A stretch of DNA of 64,000 bases from JAPSGM01 sp963777045 (lineage in GTDB: Bacteria; Chloroflexota; Limnocylindria; QHBO01). Positions 21,396 to 29,417 of this stretch are shown one piece after another (position 1 is the stretch's first letter; each line of letters begins with the position of its first letter). The position numbers and the translations under genes were made by a program. The DNA lies in contig CAVZPD010000009.1 of NCBI GenBank assembly GCA_963777045.1, forward strand, positions 375,575-439,574. Reading direction: 5' to 3'. Under the pieces are notes generated by a model, which saw only the letters and a list, made by a program, of their open reading frames with translations, was not told the DNA's origin and did no database searches.

Positions 21396-22976
21396 GCCGG
21401 GTGCCGGCGTCGTGCTGGTGGGGCTGCCCGGGAGCGGCAAGTCCACCGTCGGCCGCCTGCTCGCCGAGCGACTGGGGCGCCCGTTCCACGACACCGACGA
21501 GCTGATCGAGCGGCGCTCCGGCATGCCCGCCCACGAGTACCTCCGGCGCCACGGCGAGGCGCAGTTCCGCGCGGTGGAGCGCGACGCCCTGGACGAGGCG
21601 TGCGCGGGACCGGCGCCGTGGTGGCGACCGGCGGCGGCGCGCTGCTCGACCCGCTGAATCGCTGGCGCCTGTGGGAGCACGGCCGCGCGGTCTGGCTGCA
21701 GGCCGATAACGACGTCCTCCTCGCGCGCCTCGAGCGCGACGCCACGCCGCGGCCGCTGCTCGACGGGGACGCCGCCCGGAAGCTGTCGGCGCTGGCCGAG
21801 GAACGGGCGCCGTTCTACCGCGCGGCCGACGATGCAGCCTCGGCCATGGGCACGCCGGACCAGGTCGCCGATGCCGTCGCGGACGCCGCTGGCTTGCCCG
21901 ACGCCACCCGGCCGGCGCCTCTTCGATGCGCTGGAGCCACGCAATCACGTCATCGGTCCGTCGCATGGCCGCGTCGTCCTCGGCCGTGGGCTGGGCCGAT
22001 CCTGCGGGACATCCTCGACGAGCTGGGTGGCATGCCGTCGGTGGTCGTCGATCGCCGCGCGATGGCGCACCTCCCGCCGATCGGCGGCCGCTGCCTGGCG
22101 ATCGCCGGCGGCGAGCGGGCGAAGCGGCTGCGCTCGCTGGAGCGGATCCTGGACTGGCTGGCGGCCGAGGGGGCGGAGCGGACCGACCCGCTGGTGGCGG
22201 TCGGCGGCGGCACGGTGGGCGACGTGGCCGGCTTCGCCGCCGCCACCTACGCCCGCGGCGTGCCGTACGTGGCGGTGCCGACCACCTGGCTCGCGCAGCT
22301 CGACGCCTCGATCGGCGGCAAGGTGGCGGTCGACCTGGCGGCCGGCAAGAACCTGGTGGGCGCCTTCTGGCCGGCGTGGGCGGTGCTGGCCGATGTCGCG
22401 GCGCTGCGCACCCTGCCGCGTGCCCGGCTGCGCGACGGACTGGCCGAGGCGGCCAAGGCCGGGATCATCGGCGACCCGGCGCTGTGGCGGCTGATCGCGG
22501 AGCGCGGGCGCGAGGCGCTGGGCGGCGACGAGGCGGTGCGCGCTACGCGATCACCGAGCGGGCGGTGCGCGTGAAGCTGGCGGTCGTCCGCCGCGATCCA
22601 TTCGAGCGCGGCGAGCGGCGCGTCCTGAACCTGGGCCACACCATCGGTCATGCGCTGGAGGCGGAGGCGGGCTATCGGCTCGCGCACGGCGACGCGGTGG
22701 CGCTCGGCATGCGCGCGGTGGCCGCCATCGCGGCCGGACGGGGCGGCGATCCGGCGCTGTCCGCGGAGCTGGACGAGGTGCTGTCGGGCCTCGGCTTCCC
22801 GCTGACGCCATCGGTTCGACCCGGTGGCGGTCCACGCGAAGCTGCGAACCGACAAGAAGCGCGTGGCGGGCCGGCAGCGCTGGCTGCTGCCGATGGCCAT
22901 CGGCCGGGTGGAGGAGGTCGACGACGTGACCGATGACGAGCTGGCGCGCGCGCTGCGCGCCATCGGGCAGGAGTAG
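21388..22976 (+). CDS. aroKB: Probable bifunctional shikimate kinase / 3-dehydroquinate synthase AroKB (frameshifted)
   Basis: N-terminal shikimate kinase: P-loop LVGLPGSGKSTVGRLL, FHDTDELIERRSGM, TGGGALLDPLNRW and lid LLARLERDATPRPLL. C-terminal 3-dehydroquinate synthase: AIAGGERAKRLRSLERIL, AVGGGTVGDVAGFAAATYAR, VPTTWLAQLDASIGGKVAVD and LNLGHTIGHALEAEAGYRLAHGD as the metal site. Between the kinase end (GLPDATR) and the synthase start (RLFDALEPRNHV) none of the three frames contains a stop, which argues for one polypeptide as known in Thermotoga maritima. Shifts near 21610, 21920, 21995, 22545 and 22815. Makes dehydroquinate and shikimate 3-phosphate, so one protein would act at steps 2 and 5. 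Confidence 0.8.
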
Positions 22977-22980
22977 GAGC

Positions 22981-23413
22981 GTGCGCATCCTGCTGCTGAA
23001 CGGCCCGAACCTGTCGACGCTGGGCCGCCGCCAGCCCGAGGTCTACGGCACCACCACGCTGCCGGAGATCGTCGAGGCCTGCCGCGCGCGCGCCCTGGAG
23101 CGCGGCGCGATGCTGGACGACCTGCAGTCGAACCACGAGGGGGCGCTGATCGACCGCCTGGAGCAGCTCGACTACGACGCCGTCGTGATCAACCCCGGCG
23201 CCCTGTCGCACACCAGCTACGCGCTGCACGACGCGCTGCTTGCCTGCGATCGCCCGGCGGTCGAGGTGCACATCTCGCGACATCACGACCCGCGAGCCGT
23301 GGCGGCGGGTGAGCGTCACCGCGCCGGCAACGCGGCACCAGGTGGTGGGGAAGGGTTGGCGCGGCTACCTCGAGGCGGTCGACTGGCTGCTGGAGCATGC
23401 CGGCGACGCCTGA
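22981..23413 (+). CDS. aroQ: 3-dehydroquinate dehydratase, type II (frameshift near 3' end)
   Basis: Small dodecameric type II dehydratase. ILLLNGPNLSTLGRRQPEVYG contains the catalytic Arg/Tyr pair, DDLQSNHEGALIDRLEQ and VVINPGALSHTSYALHDALL follow, and VEVHIS ends the first frame. One missing or extra base near 23280 leads into DITTREPWRRVSVTAPATRH and YLEAVDWLLEHAGDA. GTG at 22981 lies four bases after the aroB stop, with GTAGGAGC as ribosome site. It completes the shikimate pathway set. Confidence 0.87.
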
Positions 23414-23481
23414 CCGCGCTGGACTGGCCCACCGCGTCCGAGCTTGCCGCCGCTGGAATCGCCTGTGGTGAGATTCCCCGG

Positions 23482-24336
23482 ATGACAGCGCAAGGATCAC
23501 CGAAGGCGGCGTTCGGCAACCCGTGGGTCTGCGGCACCTGTGGAAACCACTACCCGCCCGCAGCGGAGCCGCCTAGCGTCTGCATCATCTGCGCGGATGA
23601 GCGCCAGTGGGTGCCGCCAACGGGTCAGCGCTGGACGACGCTTCCCGAGCTGGCCGCGGCGGGGCATGCGGGCGACGTCCGGGAAGTGGAGCCCGGGCTG
23701 ACCGGGATCGGCTTCGATCCGCCCGTCGCGATCGGACAACGGGCGCTGCTGGTCCAGACGGACGAGGGCAACGTGCTGTGGGATCCGCCCGGCTACATCG
23801 ACGAGGTCGCCATCCGCGCGGTCCGGGCACGCGGCGGTCTTCATGCGGTGACGGCCAGCCACCCGCACTTCTACGGCGCGATCGTCGAGTGGAGCCGAGC
23901 ATTCAACGCGTCGATCCTCCTCCCCGAAGCCGATGCACATTGGCTGACCAGGCCCGATCCGGCGGTTCAAACCTGGCGCGGCTCGCTTGAGGTGCTTCCC
24001 GGCGTCACGCTCGTCCAGTGCGGCGGTCACTTTGCGGGTAGCGCGGTTCTCCATTGGTCGGCCGGCGCCGATGGAGCGGGCGTCCTCCTGGCCGGCGACA
24101 CGATCTTCGTCACGCCCGGCGAGGATCGCGTGACCTTCGTTCGCAGCGCCCCGAACCGCCTGCCGCTCCCCGAACAGGCGGTGCGACAGGTGGTCGAGGC
24201 CGTGGGGCCCTACCCATTCGACCGGATCTACGGCGGCTGGTGGAAGCCGACGATCCACCGCGACGCACGCACGATCCTCGAGCAATCGGCCGACCGCTAT
24301 ATCCAGTGGCTTCGCGGCGAGGCCGCGTCTGATTGA
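23482..24336 (+). CDS. MBL-fold metallo-hydrolase with N-terminal zinc-ribbon-like segment
   Basis: 284 residues, intact. The first 40 residues contain two CxxC pairs (VCGTCGNHYPP and VCIICADERQW), a rubredoxin-like knuckle. The rest matches a metallo-beta-lactamase-fold family: TASHPHFYGAIVEWSRAF replaces the canonical HxHxDH, GGHFAGSAVLHW supplies the next His, and GVLLAGDTIFVT the Asp. Substrate unknown. ATG at 23482 follows the aroQ stop by 68 bases, with no strong promoter seen, so it may be transcribed with the aro operon. Confidence 0.75.
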   Translation: MTAQGSPKAAFGNPWVCGTCGNHYPPAAEPPSVCIICADERQWVPPTGQRWTTLPELAAAGHAGDVREVEPGLTGIGFDPPVAIGQRALLVQTDEGNVLWDPPGYIDEVAIRAVRARGGLHAVTASHPHFYGAIVEWSRAFNASILLPEADAHWLTRPDPAVQTWRGSLEVLPGVTLVQCGGHFAGSAVLHWSAGADGAGVLLAGDTIFVTPGEDRVTFVRSAPNRLPLPEQAVRQVVEAVGPYPFDRIYGGWWKPTIHRDARTILEQSADRYIQWLRGEAASD

Positions 24337-24413
24337 CTGACCAGCCGGGCTGTGGGGCGGCAACCTCCCGCGTGGCGCCTGGTGCAACGAATCACGCCAG
24401 GAGGACCTGCCCC

Positions 24414-24564
24414 GGCCGGTTCCTGCGCGAAACGTTGCCCTCACCGCAACAGAATGCGCGGGAGGGGCCGTTCGTGCGCCTGGCGTTGCATCTGCCGCAA
24501 CAAACGACTCCAGAAGGCCGGTCCAGGGCCGGCTCGTGCGCAAAACGTTGCGCTCAGCGCAACG
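24414..24564. repeat. Three-copy hairpin repeat in the convergent gap before leuD
   Basis: Three direct copies of about 37 bases at 24414-24450, 24464-24501 and 24525-24563. Consensus GGGCCGKTCSTGCGC - N3 - CGTTGC - N6 - GCAAC. The third contains a perfect stem CGTTGCGC-TCA-GCGCAACG; the others keep GTTGC/GCAAC. The gap lies between the 3' ends of two convergent genes, the usual place for REP-type elements or bidirectional terminators, but no T-run follows. The rest of 24337-24589 shows nothing else. Confidence 0.65.
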
Positions 24565-24589
24565 GGCGGTGCGGCGGGATGCCGCGCGC

Positions 24590-25206
24590 CTACTGCGGCA
24601 GCGTGGAGATGCGCGGCGCGTGCGAGGCCTCGTAGGCGGAGATCGCCTCTTCCTGGGCGAGCAGGAAGCCGAGCTCATCGGTTCCGGTGAGGAGCATCTG
24701 GCGCGAGAACGGGTCGACCACAAAGCCGATGACCGAGCCGTCCGGCAGCCGCAGCTCCTGCGCCTCCAGGTCCACGCTGAGCGCCAGGTCGGGGTGCGCC
24801 TCCAGCAGGGCGGTGATGCGGCGCAGCTCCTCCGCCGGCACCTCGATGGGCAGCAGGCCGTTCTTCAGCGCGTTGGCCTTGAAGATGTCGGCGAAGGAGG
24901 AGCTGATCACCGCGCGGAAGCCCCACGCGGTGAGCGCCCAGGGCGCGTGCTCGCGCGACGAGCCGCAGCCGAAGTTGTCGCCGGCCACCAGCACCTGCCG
25001 CCCGGCCGCGCCGCGGGCGCGTTCAGGACGAAGTCGGCCCGCGGCGAGCCGTCGTCGGCGTAGCGCCAGTCGGCGAAGAGCTGATCGGCCAGGCCAGAAC
25101 GGTTGATGGTCTTCAGGAAGCGGGCCGGGATGATCTGGTCCGTGTCGACGTTGTCGCGCGGCAGCAGCACGGCCGCGGATTCGACGTGGGTGAAGGGCTC
25201 GCTCAT
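24590..25206 (-). CDS. leuD: 3-isopropylmalate dehydratase small subunit LeuD (frameshifted)
   Basis: Swivelling-domain subunit. AAVLLPRDNVDTDQIIPARF begins the protein and VAGDNFGCGSSREHAPWALT is the substrate-binding signature, placed in another frame by an indel near 25010. The ATG overlaps the leuC stop (ATGA). About 205 residues, normal length. Confidence 0.88.
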
Positions 25207-26633
25207 CCCAGCGCCCTCGGATCGGTGAGGCGGCCGGTAACCGCGGACGCCACTGCGGTCAGCGGGGACGCCAGGAACGTGCGCCCGCCCTTCCCCTGCC
25301 GCCCCTCGAAGTTGCGGTTCGACGTCGAGACCGCGTACTGCCCCGGCGACAGCTGGTCGCCGTTCATGGCGATGCACATGGAGCAACCGGCCTCACGCCA
25401 CTCGGCGCCGGCCTCGCGGAAGACGGACGCCAATCCCTCGATCTCTGCCTGGCGCTTCACCTCGGTGGAGCCCGGGACGACCATGACCCGCACGCCATCG
25501 GCCACCCGGCGTCCGCGCAGCATGCGCGCCGCCTCCCGCAGGTCCGAAATGCGCGAGTTGGTGCATGAGCCGATGAAGACCACGTCGATCGGCTTGCCCA
25601 GCACCTGCTCGCCGGGATTCAGCGCCATGTAGGCCAGCGCCGACTCCAGCGAGGATCGTGCCACGGCATCCGACAGCGAGGCGGGATCGGGAATGCGCGA
25701 CGTGATCCCGAAGCCCATGCCGGGGTTGGTGCCGTAGGTGACCATCGGCTCGAGCGCTGCCGCGTCAAGCGTGATCGAGCGGTCGTAGGTGGCGCCCTCG
25801 TCCGAGGGGAGCCGGCGCCATCGGTCCAGCGCGGCCTCCCAGTCCGGACCGGCGGGGGCATGCGGTCGTCCGGCGACGTACTCGAAGGTCGTCTCGTCGG
25901 GCGCGACCAGCCCGGCGCGTGCGCCGCCCTCGATGCTCATGTTGCAGATCGTCATGCGCTGCTCCATGCCCAGCGCGCGTATGGCCGAGCCGCCGTACTC
26001 GAAGACGTGCCCGGTCCCGCCCGCCACGCCGATCCGCGACAGCAGCGCCAGGATGATGTCCTTGGCGGTCACGCCCGGGTGAAGCGCCCCCTCCACGCGC
26101 ACCTCGAAGGTCTTCGGCCGCCGCTGCAGCAGGCACTGGGTGGCGAGCACGTGCTCAACCTCGGAGGTGCCGATCCCGAAGGCCAGCGCCCCGAAGGCGC
26201 CGTGCGTGGCGGTGTGGCTGTCGCCGCACACGATCGTCATGCCCGGCTGCGTCAGTCCCAGCTCCGGACCGATGACGTGGACGATCCCCTGGTGCGGCGA
26301 GCCGATCCCATGCAGCGGGATGCCGAACTCCTTGCAATTGTCCTCAAGGCGGCGAACCTGGGCTGCCGCCATCTCGTCGACGATGGGCAGGCTGCGATCC
26401 GTGGTCGGGATGGAGTGGTCGGCGGTCGCCACCGTCTGCTCGGGGTGGCGGACGCGGAGGCCCCGGGCGCGCAGCCCGTCGAAGGCCTGCGGGCTGGTCA
26501 CCTCGTGGACGAGGTGCAGGTCGATGCCCAGCACGTCGGGCACGCCGTCGCCGCCCGGGACGACGACGTGCTCGTCCCAGATCTTCTCGACGATCGTTCG
26601 CGGGCGCGGAGGAGTAAGGGTCGGTTCGCTCAT
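25203..26633 (-). CDS. leuC: 3-isopropylmalate dehydratase large subunit LeuC
   Basis: Intact 476-residue aconitase-family protein. VCGDSHTATHGAFGALAFG and GTSEVEHVLATQ hold substrate residues; the three [4Fe-4S] cysteines lie in VVFIGSCTNSRISDLREAA and EAGCSMCIAMNGDQ. With LeuD it isomerises 2- to 3-isopropylmalate, and the same pair is probably used on citramalate for isoleucine because the plus-strand operon encodes CimA. The leuCD pair lies apart from leuA and leuB. ATG 26633 follows a TAGGGT element by ten bases. Confidence 0.93.
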   Translation of the reverse strand: MSEPTLTPPRPRTIVEKIWDEHVVVPGGDGVPDVLGIDLHLVHEVTSPQAFDGLRARGLRVRHPEQTVATADHSIPTTDRSLPIVDEMAAAQVRRLEDNCKEFGIPLHGIGSPHQGIVHVIGPELGLTQPGMTIVCGDSHTATHGAFGALAFGIGTSEVEHVLATQCLLQRRPKTFEVRVEGALHPGVTAKDIILALLSRIGVAGGTGHVFEYGGSAIRALGMEQRMTICNMSIEGGARAGLVAPDETTFEYVAGRPHAPAGPDWEAALDRWRRLPSDEGATYDRSITLDAAALEPMVTYGTNPGMGFGITSRIPDPASLSDAVARSSLESALAYMALNPGEQVLGKPIDVVFIGSCTNSRISDLREAARMLRGRRVADGVRVMVVPGSTEVKRQAEIEGLASVFREAGAEWREAGCSMCIAMNGDQLSPGQYAVSTSNRNFEGRQGKGGRTFLASPLTAVASAVTGRLTDPRALG

Positions 26634-26643
26634 CGGTCCGGCC

Positions 26644-26662
26644 ACCCTAGCCGATGCGTCAA
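26644..26662 (-). promoter_or_regulatory. Candidate leuC promoter element TTGACG-N7-TAGGGT
   Basis: Minus strand TTGACG (26662-26657), seven bases, TAGGGT (26649-26644), ten bases before the leuC ATG. If TAGGGT is the -10, the message is nearly leaderless. No normal -35 lies 17-18 bases upstream. The same TTGACR-N7-TAGSGT order is found before the ilv and met leader peptides. The TTGA overlaps the vapC stop codon. Confidence 0.35.
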
Positions 26663-27084
26663 GAGGGCGCGACGGTGAACCCTTCGCGCTGCGCCGCATC
26701 GGCCAGGCGGCCGTCGAAGGTGACGAAGGCGAGGCTGGCCGGATGCCCTTCGGCGGCCGACAGCGCAGCGGCCAGCTGGAGGGCATCGGCGGCACGCAGT
26801 GGGTGCACTCGCAGGATTCGAATGGCCGACTGACGCAACTGATCCGAGGGCTCAACTTCCTGCCACGACGCAGTCAGCTCGTCCAGGCGATGCATTGCGC
26901 GGGCGAAGGCGCCGGGTTGAAGCCGATCCTCTCGTTGGCGCCGGGCCATGGCCGATACGACTTCGACGCCCGTCCCCCACCAGGTGACCAGGTCCGGATC
27001 ACGCTCGAATTCGGCTCGGGCTTGGCCGTGCTCCGGCTCGCCGATCAGCAGGGGCACAATCGCTGAGCTATCCCAGAACTTCAC
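26659..27084 (-). CDS. VapC-type PIN-domain toxin
   Basis: 141-residue PIN domain ribonuclease. Acidic metal-binding residues are in MKFWDSSAIVPLL, in the EVVSA segment, in RAADALQLAAALS and in FVTFDGRLADAA. The ATG overlaps the antitoxin stop (ATGA), the typical vapBC layout. Target RNA cannot be read from sequence. Its stop codon touches the leuC promoter element, so this module sits immediately upstream of leuCD. Confidence 0.85.
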   Translation of the reverse strand: MKFWDSSAIVPLLIGEPEHGQARAEFERDPDLVTWWGTGVEVVSAMARRQREDRLQPGAFARAMHRLDELTASWQEVEPSDQLRQSAIRILRVHPLRAADALQLAAALSAAEGHPASLAFVTFDGRLADAAQREGFTVAPS

Positions 27085-27374
27085 CGGCCTGTCCGCCGCT
27101 CCTCGAGCAGAGCTTCGAGGACGCTTCCGCCGGGCTCGACCGCCGGCGGCGCCTCCCGCATGAGATCGATTGGCGGGGCTGACCTGCCGCGCCGGATGAT
27201 GCCGGCCCGCTCGAGCCGCGCGATGCGACCGTCAGGATCCGGGTGGCTCGCCATGGGCTCCAAACGTGCCACCGGGACACCGCGATCGGTGATGACCACC
27301 GACTCACCCGCTCGCACGCGGTCGATCAGCGCACTCAGCCCGTTCTTTGCCTCGGTGATCGTGGCTGTCTTCAT
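27081..27374 (-). CDS. Phd/YefM-family antitoxin
   Basis: 97 residues: TATITEAKNGLSALIDRVRA, GESVVITDRGVPVARLEP is the Phd/YefM DNA-binding fold; the C-terminal half after IIRRGRSAPPIDL is the variable toxin-neutralising tail. The ATG lies next to a perfect palindrome that covers the likely -10, consistent with autorepression by the toxin-antitoxin complex. Confidence 0.85.
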   Translation of the reverse strand: MKTATITEAKNGLSALIDRVRAGESVVITDRGVPVARLEPMASHPDPDGRIARLERAGIIRRGRSAPPIDLMREAPPAVEPGGSVLEALLEERRTGR

Positions 27375-27391
27375 CTGGCTATTCTAGCCAG
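27375..27391. promoter_or_regulatory. Toxin-antitoxin operator over the -10 region
   Basis: CTGGCTA-TTC-TAGCCAG, a perfect 7-3-7 inverted repeat directly before the antitoxin ATG. It contains minus-strand TAGAAT (27386-27381), a good -10 seven bases from the start codon. Binding by the antitoxin would block its own promoter. A second short palindrome GACTAGTC lies near 27404. Confidence 0.65.
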
Positions 27392-27406
27392 GTGAGTCTG
27401 GCTTGA

Positions 27407-27628
27407 CTAGTCCTGTTTGAGTTCGATGACGGTTCCATCGTCGGAAGCCACGGTGGGGCGTTGGTCGGAGGGGGCGCCGCTGTCAGACCCCGGTCGTGGG
27501 GCACCTGCAGCACGTGCGGCACGCGCCCCACGAGCGATCGCTGACAGTGTGACACCCATTCGAGTCGCCCTCTCCTCCGCAGCGGCGAGGTACGAGGAGC
27601 TGGGGTTCCAGAGGGTCATCGACTCGAC
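27407..27628 (-). CDS. Possible small hypothetical ORF (weak)
   Basis: An open minus frame contains LWNPSSSYLAAAEERATRMG then VTLSAIARGARAA before running through the hairpin repeat element and ending in SDDGTVIELKQD. The helical, amphipathic first part looks protein-like, but the frame crosses a structured repeat and no ribosome site is clear. Listed with low confidence; the gap 27392-27699 otherwise holds only the repeat. Confidence 0.2.
   Translation of the reverse strand, partial: VESMTLWNPSSSYLAAAEERATRMGVTLSAIARGARAARAAGAPRPGSDSGAPSDQRPTVASDDGTVIELKQD
27477..27549. repeat. Two-stem hairpin repeat element, copy 1
   Basis: Outer stem CTGTCAG (27480-27486) with CTGACAG (27541-27547); inner stem TCGTGGGGC (27494-27502) with GCCCCACGA (27525-27533), both perfect; apical part has TGCAGCACGTGCGGCACG. 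Two similar elements lie at 36051-36138 and 62818-62898. Inner stem sequences differ between copies but pairing is kept. It lies between the antitoxin gene and a divergent lipoprotein gene. Confidence 0.75.
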
Positions 27629-27699
27629 GATGAGCCGGCAGATGTCGTCGACCTCATCAGCTCGCGCGACGGATCTCTTCCGTGGCGTAGTGTGGATGG

Positions 27700-28167
27700 A
27701 TGGCAAGGCGTTTCGGCGCTTCGATCGTGGCCGCTGCCATGCTGTCGGCGTGCTGTGCGCTGGCGCCATCGCCACCGCCCTTGCCGATCGCAGCCGAGAC
27801 GCCAGCACCATTCGCCGGCGACGTGAGCGAGCTGCTCGCACACGCCGACGAGTACCTCGGCGCCTCAGTTCGTGTCACGGGGGTGATCGATTTTGTTGCC
27901 GAAGGCGGCCCCTCATTCGTGCTCGCACCAGCGCGCGGCGAAGTGGGGATCGTCGTGCTGGACCTGGACGAGCCGGCCGACGAGTCGCAGACGTTTCGCA
28001 ACCACGAGGGCGCAACGGCCGAGGTGGAGGGCACCCTCTACGAGCTCACGCCAGAGAACGTCGACCGAGCGAATCTGCGGACGGTCGAGGGCCGCGCCTT
28101 CGTCCACGTCTTCGACGGCAGCGGCATGCAGTACCTGATCATCGGTCACACCGTCTCAGTGGGGTGA
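27700..28167 (+). CDS. Putative secreted lipoprotein
   Basis: 155 residues. N-terminal signal RRFGASIVAAAMLSACCAL with a lipobox LSAC near residue 18, then a Pro-rich linker. The mature part (GDVSELLAHADEYLGASVRV, TGVIDFVAEGGPSFVLAP) suggests a small OB-like beta domain; TAEVEGTLYELTPENVDR follows. Not assigned to a family. TAGTGT at 27686-27691 would put transcription start very close to the ATG. Function unknown. Confidence 0.6.
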   Translation: MARRFGASIVAAAMLSACCALAPSPPPLPIAAETPAPFAGDVSELLAHADEYLGASVRVTGVIDFVAEGGPSFVLAPARGEVGIVVLDLDEPADESQTFRNHEGATAEVEGTLYELTPENVDRANLRTVEGRAFVHVFDGSGMQYLIIGHTVSVG

Positions 28168-28181
28168 GGTCGGGAAGGAGC

Positions 28182-28769
28182 CTACGACTCGGGCTTGGTA
28201 TCGGCCTCCGGCAGCACCGGGTAGTCCGGAATCGGGTAGATGCCCACCACGAACCCGTACGCGGTCTGTCCCGACCGTGGGATTCGGTCGAACTCCTGGA
28301 CGAGCTGCATCGCGCGCGCCCAGAACTCCGACGCCCGCTCCGGGGGAATGCGGGCGTGGCGGATGAACGACCACAGCCGATGCGCCTGGTACGCCTCCTG
28401 TGATTCCCCGGCGGCGACCTCGAAATCGTTGAAGTCCAGCGGTAGGATGCCCTCCCGCTCGCGCCCCCCGACGCCGACGTAGAACATGCGCGCCGTCCGG
28501 CCGTAGTAGCGCTCCTCGATTGCGCGGACGCGGCGCGTGCGGACCACCCGGACGAGTCCCGCGTCCTGGAGCACGCCGACGTGGTACGCGACGGTGCTCT
28601 TCGGCCGCCCGACGGCGGTGGCCACCTCGGTGACGCTGGCGGCTCGTTCGTGCAGGAGGCCAAGGATCGTCGTGCGGAGTGGATGGCTGATGGCCTGCAC
28701 CTGCGCCGGGGCGGTCAGCATCAACGTGTCGTCGAGCTCGTAATCGGGCACCGGGGGCTTGTCGGCCAT
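28182..28769 (-). CDS. ArsR-like winged-helix transcriptional regulator
   Basis: About 195 residues. The N-terminal winged helix is clear: VQAISHPLRTTILGLLHERA, SVTEVATAVGRPKSTVAYHV, GVLQDAGLVRVVRTRRVRAI then EERYYGRTARMF. The C-terminal half (LWSFIRHARIPPERASEFW, AMQLVQEFDRI) is a helical domain of the kind found in such regulators. Start set at ATG 28769 (ADKPPVPDY); an upstream in-frame ATG at 28787 is possible. Divergent from a dienelactone hydrolase gene with a palindrome between them; likely local autoregulator. Confidence 0.75.
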   Translation of the reverse strand: MADKPPVPDYELDDTLMLTAPAQVQAISHPLRTTILGLLHERAASVTEVATAVGRPKSTVAYHVGVLQDAGLVRVVRTRRVRAIEERYYGRTARMFYVGVGGREREGILPLDFNDFEVAAGESQEAYQAHRLWSFIRHARIPPERASEFWARAMQLVQEFDRIPRSGQTAYGFVVGIYPIPDYPVLPEADTKPES

Positions 28770-28790
28770 CGGTGAACAGACTATCATCTC

Positions 28791-28800
28791 CGAACGTTCG
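28791..28800. promoter_or_regulatory. Palindrome CGAACGTTCG in the divergent regulator/hydrolase gap
   Basis: Perfect 10-base palindrome between the ArsR-like gene (starts 28769) and the hydrolase gene (starts 28839). On the minus strand it overlaps TTGTCG, a possible -35, followed by TAGTCT. Candidate operator for the regulator; inferred from position and symmetry only. Confidence 0.45.
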
Positions 28801-28838
28801 ACAATTATGGATCAATCACAGCAGAGAGCGGGGAGACC

Positions 28839-29417
28839 ATGACTGAAGTCGTCTTGTTCCACCACGTCCAGGGCCTCACTCCGGGGGTCGTCGCACTCGC
28901 CGACAAGCTGCGTGAGGCGGGCCACAGCGTGCATACGCCCGACCTCTTCGATGGTCGGACCTTCCCGACGCTGGAGGAGGGAATGGCCCACGCGAAGTCC
29001 GTCGGCTTCGGTGCCATCCTGGAGCGCGGCGTCGCCGAGGGGGAGGCGCTGCCGTCGGAGATCGTCTACATGGGCATCTCCATGGGCGTCATGCCTGCCC
29101 AGCAGCTGGCTCAGACGCGCGATGGCGCTCGCGGAGCGGTGCTGATCGACTCCTGCCTGCCGCTCGAGGAGTTCGGCGGCGCATGGCCCGACGGAGTCCC
29201 AGCCCAGGTTCACGGCATGGACGCCGACCCGATCTTCGCCGGCGAGGGCGACCTGGACGCGGCGCGTGCGCTTGTCGACTCGACCGACGCGGCCGAGCTC
29301 TTCCTCTACCCAGGCAACGCGCACCTCTTCTCGGATTCCTCGCTGCCCTCCTACGACGCGGCGGCGACGGAGCTCATGATCGGTCGGATCCTGGCATTCC
29401 TCTCGACGCTCACCTGA
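28839..29417 (+). CDS. Dienelactone hydrolase family protein
   Basis: 192-residue alpha/beta hydrolase. Opens VVLFHHVQGLTPGVVALADK; nucleophile elbow YMGISMGVMPAQQLA carries Ser where classical dienelactone hydrolase has Cys; the acid lies in GMDADPIFAGEGDL and the His in GNAHLFSDSSL. Ribosome site GGGGAGACC precedes the ATG. Substrate unknown. Its 3' end overlaps the convergent transporter gene by eight bases. Confidence 0.82.
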   Translation: MTEVVLFHHVQGLTPGVVALADKLREAGHSVHTPDLFDGRTFPTLEEGMAHAKSVGFGAILERGVAEGEALPSEIVYMGISMGVMPAQQLAQTRDGARGAVLIDSCLPLEEFGGAWPDGVPAQVHGMDADPIFAGEGDLDAARALVDSTDAAELFLYPGNAHLFSDSSLPSYDAAATELMIGRILAFLSTLT

